This document shows, piece by piece, positions 1-8,028 of a stretch of 64,000 bases of DNA (its first letter is position 1; each line of letters opens with the position of its first letter). The position numbers and the translations under genes were made by a program. The DNA comes from Streptomyces melanogenes (GTDB lineage Bacteria > Actinomycetota > Actinomycetes > Streptomycetales > Streptomycetaceae). Under the pieces are notes generated by a model. The model ran no database searches and was not told the DNA's origin. It was given only the letters and a program-made list of their open reading frames with translations. The stretch covers positions 1-64,000 of the forward strand of contig NZ_BMTS01000018.1 in assembly GCF_014649795.1 (NCBI RefSeq). Reading direction: 5' to 3'.

Positions 1-122
1 GGGCACGGCTCCCCGACGGCCTTGTCGATCGCGAAGTCCGTGGACCGCGAGAACGCCAGCGCGACACAGCACAGGCCGAAGCAGTTCGCACAGTCGGCCC
101 GCAGTTCGGATGTCTCGGACAA
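1..122 (-). CDS. Partial CDS: N-terminus of a Cys-rich protein (pentapeptide-repeat type family)
   Basis: Only the first 40 residues lie in the window; the rest runs off the left edge. A TTG start at 122-120 is chosen because AGGAGA sits about nine bases upstream on the minus strand. The peptide begins MSETSELRADCANCFGLCC and continues VALAFSRSTDF. This CxxCxGxCC opening is, from memory, typical of Streptomyces pentapeptide-repeat proteins, with the repeats expected further on and so not visible. Function unknown; the Cys cluster may bind metal (inference). Confidence 0.6.
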   Translation of the reverse strand, partial: MSETSELRADCANCFGLCCVALAFSRSTDFAIDKAVGEPC

Positions 123-319
123 GGTGGGTCGTCTCCTGTGCTGTCGGCCCCGGTACGGCTCTCGATCGGACCCGTGACGGATCGCAGGGGCCCGTTTGGG
201 CAGGTCAAGTCTATCTCCTGGGGCTCTTCCCACGGCGTGGACGCCCTGACGCCGACGGCAGGCAGCACGTGCGCGGCGGTGGCCGCCGACGAGGGGAGTG
301 ACGGGCGGGACACTCAGAG

Positions 320-709
320 CTACGCACCGCGCTCCCCCAGCATCTCGCCCGTGCGGTAGAGCTCGATGAGCAGGGGGCGCAGCAACCGGCCGGATTCGGT
401 GAGCGCGTAGCGCGTGCGGACCGGGAACCCCGGGAGGCGCTCCTGGGTGACCAGGCCGCGTTCCCTGAGGAGGTGCAGCCGGTCCGCGAGCACCTTGGGG
501 CTGATGTCCGGCAACCGCTCCCGCAGCGCGCCGAAGGAGATCTCGGCCTGCATCAGCTCGCGCAGCACCAGCGTGGTCCAGCGGCCTGATACCGCCGCCA
601 AGGCGACCTCCACCGGGCAGTCCGCGTCCGGGCGTACCGTGCGGCCCGGTGAGGACGGCACCAGGCTGGTGTCCCAATCCCCATCGTCGGTTTCCGTTTG
701 GTGACCCAC
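320..709 (-). CDS. HxlR-family winged-helix transcriptional regulator
   Basis: About 129 residues with the HxlR signature: a conserved N-terminal Cys in DADCPVEVALAAVSGRW, then the recognition region FGALRERLPDISPKVLADRL and the wing GLVTQERLPGFPVRTRYALT. The frame stays open upstream to 805, but that would overlap the divergent SnoaL-like gene; the GTG at 709 gives normal family length. The single Cys is the usual redox or electrophile sensor position in this family (known). Its divergent partner at 746 is the likely target. The exact start is uncertain because no clear ribosome site is seen. Confidence 0.85.
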   Translation of the reverse strand: MGHQTETDDGDWDTSLVPSSPGRTVRPDADCPVEVALAAVSGRWTTLVLRELMQAEISFGALRERLPDISPKVLADRLHLLRERGLVTQERLPGFPVRTRYALTESGRLLRPLLIELYRTGEMLGERGA

Positions 710-745
710 GTCAGCGCGGTCTTCACTGGCGTTGTGAACATCAAC

Positions 746-1195
746 ATGGATATTGCGCACCATCACGACTCTACTGTCGCTCTGACGTCCGACGCGGTGC
801 ACCATCCCTCGGTCTTCGAGGCCGCGTTCAACTCCGGCAGCGCGCAGGCCGTCGCCGCCGTCTACGAGCGGAACGCCGTGTTCGTCCCCCGCGCCGGTGA
901 ACCGGTCACCGGGGCGGAACTCCGGGCCGCGAACGCCGAGTTCCAGGCGCTGGGACTACCCATAAGCGTCCGCCCCCGGCACACCTACGTCGCCGACGAC
1001 ATCGCGCTGCTCATCGTCGACTGGGTCATCGACGGCGAGGCACCGGACGGAAACCATGTCCACATCGAAGGGACCGCCACGGACGTGGCCCGGCGCGGTC
1101 CGGACGGCCTATGGCGGTACGTGATCGACAACCCGTTCGGCACGGCGGACAGCTCCTCGCCTGGCGAATCGGCATCGGACAGCCCGACCGTCTGA
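746..1195 (+). CDS. SnoaL-like / NTF2-fold small protein
   Basis: 149 residues from the ATG at 746 (MDIAHHHDSTVAL). The pattern FEAAFNSGSAQAVAAVYERNAVFVP then TGAELRAANAEFQALG is the DUF4440/SnoaL-like NTF2 fold, a cone-shaped barrel used by many small isomerases and by proteins without known activity. No catalytic residue can be assigned. It is divergent from the HxlR regulator, which is a common arrangement for a regulator and its stress-inducible target. The frame is open 48 bases further upstream, but that start would overlap the regulator. Confidence 0.7.
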   Translation: MDIAHHHDSTVALTSDAVHHPSVFEAAFNSGSAQAVAAVYERNAVFVPRAGEPVTGAELRAANAEFQALGLPISVRPRHTYVADDIALLIVDWVIDGEAPDGNHVHIEGTATDVARRGPDGLWRYVIDNPFGTADSSSPGESASDSPTV

Positions 1196-1297
1196 AGAGC
1201 CGCCTTCGCCCTCGCCGCCGCCTGCGGCGACGAACACTCCCATCGCCGCCGTCGAACTCGTTGGAGGTGGTCACCGGGACCATGACAGCCTGCAGTC

Positions 1298-1792
1298 ATG
1301 CGATCCGATGTCACACTCCACCTCCTTGACCGGACTCTCCTCCCGGAATTACTTCATGCCGCGATCGAGGACGCCGATCCGCTCGAAGTGATGCCGCCCG
1401 TGGAGGGACCCGGTGGATGGACGCCGGAGCGCCGGTCGGCGTTCCTGCGCTTCCACGAGTCACGCTCGCTGGCGGCAGACCCCGTAGAGATCACTTTCGC
1501 CATCGCTGCTTCACAGCGGATCGTGGGAGCAGCCCGGCTGTGCCCCGTGGACAAGCAGGCCGGAGTGGCGGAAGCGGGGGTGTGGATCGGACGGTCTCAC
1601 CGAGGCGTCGGCGTGGGCGGTGCCGTGTGGAGGCTCCTTTTGGACCGGGCGCGCGCAGAGGGGTTCACATCCGTCTACGTGAGCACGACGCCGGACAACA
1701 CCGCGGTGCGGGCTCTGATGGATCGTATCGGTGTGGATCTCGTCCGCGATGGCGAGGTGCTCACGGCGTTCGTGAATCTCGGTAACTACTGA
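1298..1792 (+). CDS. GNAT-family N-acetyltransferase
   Basis: 164 residues. An acyl-CoA transfer fold is indicated by the beta-strand VEITFAIAASQRIVGAARLCPV, the pyrophosphate-binding region VWIGRSHRGVGVGGAVWRLLL (R/Q-x-x-G-x-G/A type) and the C-terminal ALMDRIGV that replaces the usual ARRLYERLGF. It closely follows the SnoaL-like gene (103-base gap) and is convergent with the oxygenase at 1831. Substrate unknown. Confidence 0.8.
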   Translation: MRSDVTLHLLDRTLLPELLHAAIEDADPLEVMPPVEGPGGWTPERRSAFLRFHESRSLAADPVEITFAIAASQRIVGAARLCPVDKQAGVAEAGVWIGRSHRGVGVGGAVWRLLLDRARAEGFTSVYVSTTPDNTAVRALMDRIGVDLVRDGEVLTAFVNLGNY

Positions 1793-1830
1793 ACCGGGCA
1801 ACACCCCCGATTCATGCCGCACGTGGCCGT

Positions 1831-2724
1831 TCAGTCCGCTGAGATCGCGTCCAGCTGGGCCCGCAGATAGGTGTGTGAATCGACACCCCGGACGTCCGTG
1901 CCCGGGTCGCACTCGTAGAAGTACACCAGCGACATCAGTTCCTCCGCCGGACTGTCGTCGGGCGGTGGCAGCACCCGGTGGCGGCCCGGCTTCCAGCGGT
2001 CGTCGGACCAACGGGCCATCAGGTCACCGATGTTGACGGTCAGCGCGGCGGGGTCGTACGGGGCGTCCTGCCAGCCGTGCTCGTCCGTGAAGACCTGGAG
2101 CCCGCCCTTGCCGTGCTGCCGGTCCAGTACCGTGACCGTGCCGAAGTCGGTGTGCGGTCCGATCCGGAACTGGCCCGGCTGCGCGACGCCGATAGTGTCC
2201 GTCCCGGGGTACCAGTTGATGTTGAAGCCCCAGGTCGGGTTTCCGGTGTGCCGGGTGAAGAAGTCCTCGGGGCGCACGAGGGCCACGGCCAGGAGCTCAA
2301 GGAGCCGCTCGGAGAGCGCCCGCATCCCGGTGAGGTAGTCGTCCAGCAGCGGCTTGAGCCCCGGGACCTCGGCGGGCCAGATGTTGGGCGCGAACCACTC
2401 CGCGTCGACGGCGGCCGTGCCGGTGGGGTGCTCGGCGGCGAAGGACAGGGACTCCTTCAGATCCGGCGGACTCTCCGTGCCCTCGGCATAGCTGTTGGCC
2501 TCGGCCCCCGGGCCCAGCCAGCCCCTTCCGCCCACCTTCACGGCGTACGGCTGCTTGGTGGGGGCGGGGAGGTGGAAGAAGGCGCGGGCGGTGTCCCGGA
2601 TGGCGGTGGGCAGGGACGGATCAATGCCGTGGCCCGTGACCAGGAGGAAGCCGGCGTTCTGGAGAGCGCGGTCGATCCGGGCGGGGTCGGGGGCGGCCAG
2701 GTCGATGGTGGGGATGAGGTCCAC
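1831..2724 (-). CDS. Isopenicillin N synthase-like Fe(II)/2-oxoglutarate-type oxygenase
   Basis: 297 residues from GTG at 2724, preceded by GGGGGAG nine bases upstream; the open frame extends to 2847 but those codons look non-coding. The N-terminal DIOX_N region has the motif LLVTGHGID, and the jelly-roll has the iron ligands HTD (in GPHTDFGTV) and the distal His in PGRHRVLPPP. At the position of the usual R-x-S co-substrate clamp the protein reads ELMS, so the arginine appears absent; this may be a subfamily trait. It is divergent from a sulfotransferase. Substrate unknown. Confidence 0.82.
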   Translation of the reverse strand: MDLIPTIDLAAPDPARIDRALQNAGFLLVTGHGIDPSLPTAIRDTARAFFHLPAPTKQPYAVKVGGRGWLGPGAEANSYAEGTESPPDLKESLSFAAEHPTGTAAVDAEWFAPNIWPAEVPGLKPLLDDYLTGMRALSERLLELLAVALVRPEDFFTRHTGNPTWGFNINWYPGTDTIGVAQPGQFRIGPHTDFGTVTVLDRQHGKGGLQVFTDEHGWQDAPYDPAALTVNIGDLMARWSDDRWKPGRHRVLPPPDDSPAEELMSLVYFYECDPGTDVRGVDSHTYLRAQLDAISAD

Positions 2725-2879
2725 GGGGGAGATCTCCCCCGGCCCGCCCCTCCCCCAAACTCGGAGCCTGTCGGGCAGGGTCGCTTCCCCCTCCCTGGGA
2801 GAGGGGTCGGATGGCGTGCCGGAGGGAAGTCTGCTCGCGATCGCCACGGTCGTCGTCGGAGTCGAAGGAGAGTGCTGAC

Positions 2880-3935
2880 ATGCGCACCTTGACCTTCATT
2901 GTCGGTACCGGTCGCAGTGGGTCGACCGCGCTGTCGGGCATCGTCCATGCGCATCCGGATGTGCTCAGTCTCAACGAGCTCCTGTCGTCGGTGCAGAGCC
3001 GGGGCTTCCCGGAAGGCCGTCTGGACGGTGGGGAGTTCTGGCGGCTGCTGGCCGATCCCAACCCGCAGTTCGAGCGGATGATCCGCAACGGGGTGCCGAT
3101 GCCGGAGTTCCTCTACACCCGCCGTCCCGGACGCTTCGCGACCGAGACCACGGGCATCCCCGCCCTGTCCCTGATGGTGCTCCCCCACCTGACCGACGAT
3201 CCGGACGGCTTGTTCGACGAGCTGGAAAAGCAGGTGCGCGGCTGGCCGGACCGGACCGCCGCAGGCCATCACGAAGCTCTGTTCACCCTGTTGTGTACGC
3301 GATTCGGGCGCACCGCGGTGGTGGAGCGGTCGGGTTATTCACTGCACCGGGTGCCGCTGCTGCGCAAGGTCTTCCCGCAGGCCCGCTTCGTACACCTGTA
3401 CAGGGGCGGACCCGACTGCGCGCTGTCCATGAGTCGGCACACGGGCTACCGGCTGATCTACCTGCTGAGGGACATCCTCGCCCGGACCGGCGCCGAGCGC
3501 GTGGAGGACCTGACCGAGGACCAGATCCACGCCCTGCCGCCCGAACTGTCGCCACTGCTGACCGAGCACTTCGATCCCGCCCTGGTACTGGACCGCGATC
3601 TGCCGCTGGACGGCTTCGCGGCACTGTGGTCGGAACTCATTGTCCAGGGTGTGGCCCACCTCAGCGACGTGCCCGCAGCGCTACGGACCACCCTCGCTTA
3701 CGAGGACCTGCTCGACGATCCCCGCAAGGAACTCAGCAGGCTGGCCGCGTTCATCGGTGTCGAGCCACTCCCGCAATGGCTCGACGCGGGTGTCGCACGC
3801 CTGGACAGCAGCCGCCGAGGCGCCTCCCGGCGGCTGCCCGCGGCCGAACTCGCGGCACTGCGAGAATCCTGCGCCCCCGGCGCGGAGGCACTGGCAGACG
3901 ACCAGAGGCCGGACCGTACAGACGGATCGGGGTGA
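2880..3935 (+). CDS. PAPS-dependent sulfotransferase family protein
   Basis: 351 residues from ATG 2880, with a strong GAAGGAGAG ribosome site. The 5'-phosphosulfate loop is IVGTGRSGSTALSG near residue 8, and the 3'-phosphate binding region is ARFVHLYRGGPDCALSMSRH around residue 162. Members move a sulfuryl group from PAPS to a hydroxyl or amine. Residues from about 290 onward (ALRTTLAYEDLLDDPRKEL) match the typical C-terminal helix region. The acceptor is unknown; the divergent oxygenase could act in the same pathway (inference from position only). Confidence 0.8.
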   Translation: MRTLTFIVGTGRSGSTALSGIVHAHPDVLSLNELLSSVQSRGFPEGRLDGGEFWRLLADPNPQFERMIRNGVPMPEFLYTRRPGRFATETTGIPALSLMVLPHLTDDPDGLFDELEKQVRGWPDRTAAGHHEALFTLLCTRFGRTAVVERSGYSLHRVPLLRKVFPQARFVHLYRGGPDCALSMSRHTGYRLIYLLRDILARTGAERVEDLTEDQIHALPPELSPLLTEHFDPALVLDRDLPLDGFAALWSELIVQGVAHLSDVPAALRTTLAYEDLLDDPRKELSRLAAFIGVEPLPQWLDAGVARLDSSRRGASRRLPAAELAALRESCAPGAEALADDQRPDRTDGSG

Positions 3936-3984
3936 GGCTCTTCGCCGCCAGGCGGACTGCCAGTGGCACAACGCGATCGGACGG

Positions 3985-4395
3985 CTATCCGCGGGCCGCC
4001 CCCACCGCGTCGGCGCCGGAGACAGCGGAGGCATCCACTCCGACCGAGGCCGTGGCGATGACCTCGTCCAGGACGTCGCGGGAGCGGATCAGGTCGGTGA
4101 TCATGCGGTTGATGCGATCGCGTTCCGCAGCGAGTTCGTCGACCAGCCGTGGCGTGGCGATCTCGCTCGGGGCGCCGTCCGCGTCACGCATGCAGGGGAG
4201 CAACTGCGCGATCTTCTTGCTGTTCAGCCCCGCGGCGTAGAGCGCCTGGATGCGGATGACCCGGTCGACCGCCCACTCGCCGTAGTGCCGTTGACCACCC
4301 GGCGTACGCTCGGACCGCAGCAGCTCCTGCATCTCGTAATAGCGCAGCGACCGCTCGCTCACCCCGCTGCGCCGAGCCAGTTCACCGATCCGCAT
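3985..4395 (-). CDS. MerR-family transcriptional regulator
   Basis: 136 residues. N-terminal winged helix: MRIGELARRSGVSERSLRYYEMQ, followed by the wing RTPGGQRHYGEW and the dimerisation helix AERDRINRMITDLIRSRDVLDEV. It is divergent from the old-yellow-enzyme gene at 4470, and the dyad-centred long-spacer promoter between them (4432-4463) is the expected binding site. There is no Cys pattern of the metal-sensing MerR proteins, so the effector is more likely organic or electrophilic (inference). Confidence 0.9.
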   Translation of the reverse strand: MRIGELARRSGVSERSLRYYEMQELLRSERTPGGQRHYGEWAVDRVIRIQALYAAGLNSKKIAQLLPCMRDADGAPSEIATPRLVDELAAERDRINRMITDLIRSRDVLDEVIATASVGVDASAVSGADAVGAARG

Positions 4396-4431
4396 TTCCC
4401 ACCTCGCATGTCGACCCAGGACTTGAAGAGC

Positions 4432-4463
4432 TTGAACCTGACACCTGTGTCAAGTTCTACCGT
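4432..4463 (+). promoter_or_regulatory. MerR-type long-spacer promoter/operator
   Basis: TTGAAC at 4432-4437 and TACCGT at 4458-4463 are about 20 bases apart, longer than the usual 17 and typical of MerR-controlled promoters. The spacer has the dyad CTTGA...TCAAG around GACACCTGTGTC. The -10 box ends seven bases before the ATG at 4470, so the transcript of the reductase gene should begin at or next to its start codon. A near-identical arrangement occurs at 44803-44833. Confidence 0.65.
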
Positions 4464-4469
4464 AACGGC

Positions 4470-5609
4470 ATGACGAACACACGAGTTGACTCCCGCCTCT
4501 TCGAACCCGCCCGCCTCGGCGCCCTGAACCTGCCCAACCGCCTGGTGATGGCGCCGATGACCCGCAACCGCGCCGGGGACGACGGTGTCCCGCAGCCGAT
4601 CATGGCCACCTACTACGCCCAGCGCGCCTCCGCGGGGCTGATCATCGCCGAGGCTTCCACGCCGAACGCCGTGGGGCAGACCTACCCCAACATCACCGCG
4701 ATCTACAACGAGGCGCATGTGGCCGGATGGCGGGGCGTCACCGACGCCGTACGCGCTGCGGGCGGCCGGATGTTCCTGCAGTTGCAGCACGGCGGCCGGG
4801 TCGGCCACCCCGACAACAGCGGGCTGACGCCCGTTGCGCCCTCGCCGGTTGCGCTCCCGGACACGATCTTCACCCCCGGCGGGCACCAGACCTCCGTCGT
4901 GCCGCGTGAGATGACGATCGACGAGATCCAGGCCACCGTGGCCGACTTCGCGGCCGCTGCCCGCAACGCCATCGACGCGGGCTTCGCAGGAGTGGAGGTG
5001 CACGGCGCCAACGGCTACCTCCTGCACCAGTTCATGGCGCGGGGAACCAACCACCGCACCGACGCCTACGGCGGCTCGGTGGCCAACCGCATCCGGTTCA
5101 CGGTCGAGGTGGTCAAGGCCGTCGCCGCCGCGATCGGCCCGGAGCGGGTGGGTCTGCGGATCGCGCCCGGACTCACCGTCAACGGCATAGAAGAGGGCGA
5201 CACCGAGGACATCTACCCGGCGCTCATCGCCGCCCTGGCCGATGCGGGCCTCGCCTACCTGCACGTCGTCTTCGCGGATCCGGACCAGCCCCTCTTCCAG
5301 GAGATCCGCAGGACCTGGCCGGGCACGCTGATCGCCAACCCGATCCTCGGGTGGGGGAAGCCGTTGCCGGCCGACGGCGGAAAGCACGAGGGCGAGCGGC
5401 TGCTCGCCGCCGGAGCCGACCTGATCTCCTTCGGCCGCCCGTTCCTCGCCAACCCCGACCTGGTCGAACGACTGCGCATCGGCGCACCGCTCAACCCCGT
5501 ACGGGACCGGGGCCTGATGTACGCCGGCGGTGAGACCGGGTACACCGACTACCCGGCGCTGGCCGACGTCGAGCACCGGGCCGAGACGCCCGAACTCGTC
5601 GGAGCGTGA
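4470..5609 (+). CDS. Old yellow enzyme-type alkene reductase (FMN, NAD(P)H)
   Basis: 379 residues, the usual length for the OYE/NemA/XenA class. TIM-barrel landmarks are MAPMTRNRA near the start, the substrate and FMN region FLQLQHGGRVGHP, the helix motif EVHGANGYLLHQFMARGTN, and the phosphate-binding C-terminal GADLISFGRPFLANPDL. Such enzymes reduce electron-poor double bonds, nitroesters or maleimides. No Shine-Dalgarno sequence is visible and the predicted promoter abuts the ATG, so translation is probably leaderless. Likely regulated by the divergent MerR protein in response to an electrophile. Confidence 0.92.
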   Translation: MTNTRVDSRLFEPARLGALNLPNRLVMAPMTRNRAGDDGVPQPIMATYYAQRASAGLIIAEASTPNAVGQTYPNITAIYNEAHVAGWRGVTDAVRAAGGRMFLQLQHGGRVGHPDNSGLTPVAPSPVALPDTIFTPGGHQTSVVPREMTIDEIQATVADFAAAARNAIDAGFAGVEVHGANGYLLHQFMARGTNHRTDAYGGSVANRIRFTVEVVKAVAAAIGPERVGLRIAPGLTVNGIEEGDTEDIYPALIAALADAGLAYLHVVFADPDQPLFQEIRRTWPGTLIANPILGWGKPLPADGGKHEGERLLAAGADLISFGRPFLANPDLVERLRIGAPLNPVRDRGLMYAGGETGYTDYPALADVEHRAETPELVGA

Positions 5610-5689
5610 CCCCCGCGCGCCAGGGGCCGCCTACCGGACCCGGGTCACCCGTCGTGGGTTTCCGGCAGGCCGGCGGCCCGGATGGTGGG

Positions 5690-5719
5690 GAACCGGCTGC
5701 CCGTTCGGACGGCCGGTTC
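5690..5719. terminator. Putative bidirectional terminator hairpin
   Basis: GAACCGGC (5690-5697) pairs perfectly with GCCGGTTC (5712-5719), with a possible inner CCGT/ACGG helix. It lies between the convergent reductase and PASTA-protein genes. There is no clear T-run, as is common in Streptomyces. Confidence 0.5.
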
Positions 5720-5731
5720 CTGACGGGCAAC

Positions 5732-6379
5732 TCAGCGACAGGTCCCCCTCGGTGGCAGCAGTCCGATCCTGAGGTCCACCGCGCTTCCGGGGACGGCCAA
5801 CGTGTTGGCGCCCGGAGTCTGGTCGGAGACCGTGCGGTCGTGATTGCACGTGAAGTCGATGAAGCTGGTCACCCTGCCGACGGTGAAGCCCGCGGAGTTC
5901 AGGATCGACTTGGCCGCGGCCTGGGTCTCGTCACGTACGTCCGGCACCCGCGCCAGGTTGAGCTTCTGCCAGGTCGAACCGTTGGACCACCTGATGATGT
6001 TCGGCGCCTGAAGCTTCGCGCTGTAGGTGGCGTCGTCGGGGAAGGTGACCAGGATGGTGTCACTGTTGATCACGACACCACTGGCGGTCGGACGGTGCTG
6101 GGAGGACATGTCCACCGTCAGGATGTCGTTGACGTCCGTGATCACCGGCCGCGCGGATCCCCCGTCGGTGAACGTGCCGTTGACGTCGAACACCAGCGGT
6201 GTGGCCGCCGTGACGGCGGTGCGCGTCGGCGCGGACGCCGTGTGCGCGCCCGCCGCGACGGGTGTGACGGACCCGGGTCTGAGCTGGGCGGCGTGACCCG
6301 CTCCTGCTCCCGCCACGTTCAGGGCGGTGGCCAGGGCCGCCGCGAGCAACCCTCCGAAGATCTTGTTGCGGACTCGCAT
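5732..6379 (-). CDS. Secreted PASTA-domain protein
   Basis: 215 residues from ATG 6379 with GAGGGGGAAGAC upstream. The Sec signal peptide MRVRNKIFGGLLAAALATAL ends near AGHA-AQ. A middle region of about 85 residues (LVFDVNGTFTDGG, INSDTILVTFPDDATYSAKL) is not recognised. The last 65 residues (VPDVRDETQAAAKSILNSAGFTVG ... GSAVDLRIG) form one PASTA domain, a fold that in kinases and PBPs binds muropeptide fragments. A free secreted PASTA protein may sense or bind cell wall. Divergent from a LuxR regulator. Confidence 0.78.
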   Translation of the reverse strand: MRVRNKIFGGLLAAALATALNVAGAGAGHAAQLRPGSVTPVAAGAHTASAPTRTAVTAATPLVFDVNGTFTDGGSARPVITDVNDILTVDMSSQHRPTASGVVINSDTILVTFPDDATYSAKLQAPNIIRWSNGSTWQKLNLARVPDVRDETQAAAKSILNSAGFTVGRVTSFIDFTCNHDRTVSDQTPGANTLAVPGSAVDLRIGLLPPRGTCR

Positions 6380-6485
6380 GATGTCTTCCCCCTCGGGGCC
6401 GGTTCGGATGGGAGCGGGTACCGGCCCTGTTCCCCCGCGTCAGGGCCGGTCGCGCTCAGCATGGGCGGCCCCGCGGCCCGGCTGC

Positions 6486-6505
6486 CATACGCGGCTCTGC
6501 GTATG
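6486..6505. promoter_or_regulatory. Inverted repeat between divergent PASTA and LuxR genes
   Basis: CATACGC and GCGTATG (6486-6492, 6499-6505) are a perfect seven-base inverted repeat with a six-base centre. It overlaps the expected -35 region of a promoter whose -10 could be TAATCT at 6527-6532, upstream of the LuxR gene. Candidate operator for LuxR autoregulation or for control of both genes. Confidence 0.45.
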
Positions 6506-6562
6506 CCGCGCACCGCGCCGGCCCGGTAATCTGAGACCGGCCTTCGGGCGAAGGGGGACCTG

Positions 6563-7372
6563 ATGGGACGCTCGTCATCGGTCAGCGACCTGGATCTGCG
6601 CACATTGGCGGGGATCGTCACCGAGAAGCGCACCGACGACCCGTCGCAGGGACTGCCGCCGTCTTTGCTCAGCGACCTGATGGGCCAGATCCGCTGTGAC
6701 GACCTGACCGTCGCGGGCTTCGACAGCCACCGGCAGGCGTGGTGGCTGACACAGGTCGGCCCCGACGGCGACGAGACGCCCGATGAGGCCGCGGACCTGA
6801 CGCATTGGGAACACTACTGGGACTGCCAACCCTGCAGTTACCCCGACCGCAGCGGCGACCTGAGCAGTGTCGTGACGATCGCGGACTTCTACTCCGCCAG
6901 GCAGTGGCACAGCACCGGTATGTACACCGACTACTACCGGCCGCTGGGAATCGAGCACGAGCTCATGCTCTGCATGCCCGCCGGAACGCCGGGGACCGTC
7001 GGCCGCGGCCGCACCTTGCGGATGTTCCTGTTCCGTGGGCCCGGCCCGGACTTCTCCGAGCGCGACCGCGCGCTGCTCACGTTGCTCCGACCTCATCTGT
7101 ACGAGGCATACCTGGACGCCGAACGGCGCCGGCACCCCACTCCCCGGCTCACGCCCCGGCAGTGGCAACTGCTACACCTGCTCGCCGCGGGACACACCAA
7201 TGTCCAGATCGCCCGCCGCCTCGGCGTGTCGGAGGGAACCGTGCGCAAGCACTTGGAGAACGCCTACCGGCGGCTGGACGTCTCCAACCGCATGGCCGCT
7301 GTCACCCGCGCGTTCCCGGAGGGAGTGCCTGGTCCGTTCCCGCACTCCGAGATGCCGCACGTGCAAGGTTGA
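6563..7372 (+). CDS. LuxR-family regulator (C-terminal HTH)
   Basis: 269 residues; ATG with AAGGGGGA upstream. The N-terminal 180 residues resemble the GAF-like region of orphan Streptomyces LuxR proteins (FDSHRQAWWLTQVGPD, WEHYWDCQPCSYPDRSG) and have no receiver Asp pattern. The C-terminal NarL-type helix-turn-helix is clear: LTPRQWQLLHLLAAGHTNVQIARRLGVSEGTVRKHLENAYRRL, residues about 197-240. Divergent from the secreted PASTA protein, its possible target. Effector unknown. Confidence 0.88.
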   Translation: MGRSSSVSDLDLRTLAGIVTEKRTDDPSQGLPPSLLSDLMGQIRCDDLTVAGFDSHRQAWWLTQVGPDGDETPDEAADLTHWEHYWDCQPCSYPDRSGDLSSVVTIADFYSARQWHSTGMYTDYYRPLGIEHELMLCMPAGTPGTVGRGRTLRMFLFRGPGPDFSERDRALLTLLRPHLYEAYLDAERRRHPTPRLTPRQWQLLHLLAAGHTNVQIARRLGVSEGTVRKHLENAYRRLDVSNRMAAVTRAFPEGVPGPFPHSEMPHVQG

Positions 7373-7495
7373 TCGCACTCGGGCGACCCGCCACAGGACC
7401 AGCCGTTGTGTTGGGCTCGTGTTGGGGATCTGTTAGCGGGACACGGAAGACTTCGGGAACTGACGATCAGTTGCCTTCCAGATTTTGGGGTTTCC

Positions 7496-7873
7496 TTGAG
7501 CAGCATCTCCCTCAAGCGTCGCGGCGCCTTCCTGTTCGCGACCGCCTCCCTTGTCACCGTCGGCGCGCTGGGCGGCACGGCCCAGGCCGTACCCAACTCC
7601 GGCTCGCTCTGGGTCGGCTACGGCAAGGCCAATGCGTACAACAGCGTTCTGTGCGTCCAGAAGCTCTCCAACTCGCTTCACTACCAGACCGGTTACCACG
7701 TGGTCGACGAGGACGGCTCCTTCGGCGGCGACACCAACGGGGCGGTCCTGGCCCTCCAGAAGTGGGCGGGCCTGCCGCAGGACGGCATCGTCGGCCCGAA
7801 GACCGGCGACGCCATCGTCATAGCCACCAAGGACGCGTACGGCTGCTACTCCTACCTGCCCACCATTCACTGA
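7496..7873 (+). CDS. Secreted peptidoglycan-binding-domain protein
   Basis: 125 residues from a TTG start at 7496. The signal peptide (KRRGAFLFATASLVTVGALG, cleavage near AQA-V) is followed by a single PG_binding_1 domain: VLCVQKLSNSL ... VDEDGSFGGDTNGAVLALQKWAGLPQDGIVGPKTGDAI, ending in a short Cys-containing tail. No enzymatic domain is attached, so it may be a wall-anchored or structural protein. The open frame runs upstream to 7406, but those codons lack a signal-peptide-compatible start. Start assignment is moderately sure. Confidence 0.78.
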   Translation: MSSISLKRRGAFLFATASLVTVGALGGTAQAVPNSGSLWVGYGKANAYNSVLCVQKLSNSLHYQTGYHVVDEDGSFGGDTNGAVLALQKWAGLPQDGIVGPKTGDAIVIATKDAYGCYSYLPTIH

Positions 7874-7937
7874 TCCCCAAGTGACTCGTACCCCGTCCGG
7901 CTCTCCCAGCGGCGCGAGGGGCGTTCACGGGATCTCG

Positions 7938-7943
7938 TAGAAT
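7938..7943 (+). promoter_or_regulatory. -10 box of attenuator transcript
   Basis: TAGAAT is a near-consensus -10 element seven bases upstream of GTG 7950, which begins a 12-codon leader ORF. No good -35 element is visible at the expected spacing, so an activator or an alternative sigma factor may be needed. Confidence 0.5.
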
Positions 7944-7949
7944 CGTGGT

Positions 7950-7988
7950 GTGGCATTCATGAGCAACCCGCACTACTGCTTCGTCTGA
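7950..7988 (+). CDS. Leader peptide (uORF) before rRNA methyltransferase
   Basis: The GTG at 7950 is followed in frame by an ATG at 7959; the product would be MAFMSNPHYCFV or MSNPHYCFV, ending TGA at 7986-7988. The stop overlaps an ATG for a four-codon MARR ORF (7988-8002). The uORF starts at the predicted transcription start, so it is likely leaderless. Its position 13 bases before a strong hairpin and 190 bases before a methyltransferase gene is the standard layout of a ribosome-stalling attenuator. No homologue was checked. Confidence 0.5.
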   Translation: MAFMSNPHYCFV

Positions 7989-8000
7989 TGGCGAGGCGTT

Positions 8001-8028
8001 GAGGGCGATGCCGGTCGGCGTCGCCCTC
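8001..8028 (+). terminator. Attenuator hairpin
   Basis: A 12-bp stem with one G-U pair and a GGTC loop; the arms begin GAGGGCGA and end TCGCCCTC. It follows the leader ORF at once and precedes a weak T-containing stretch (CTTGGTGT). It could terminate transcription unless a stalled ribosome on the leader changes folding. Confidence 0.6.
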
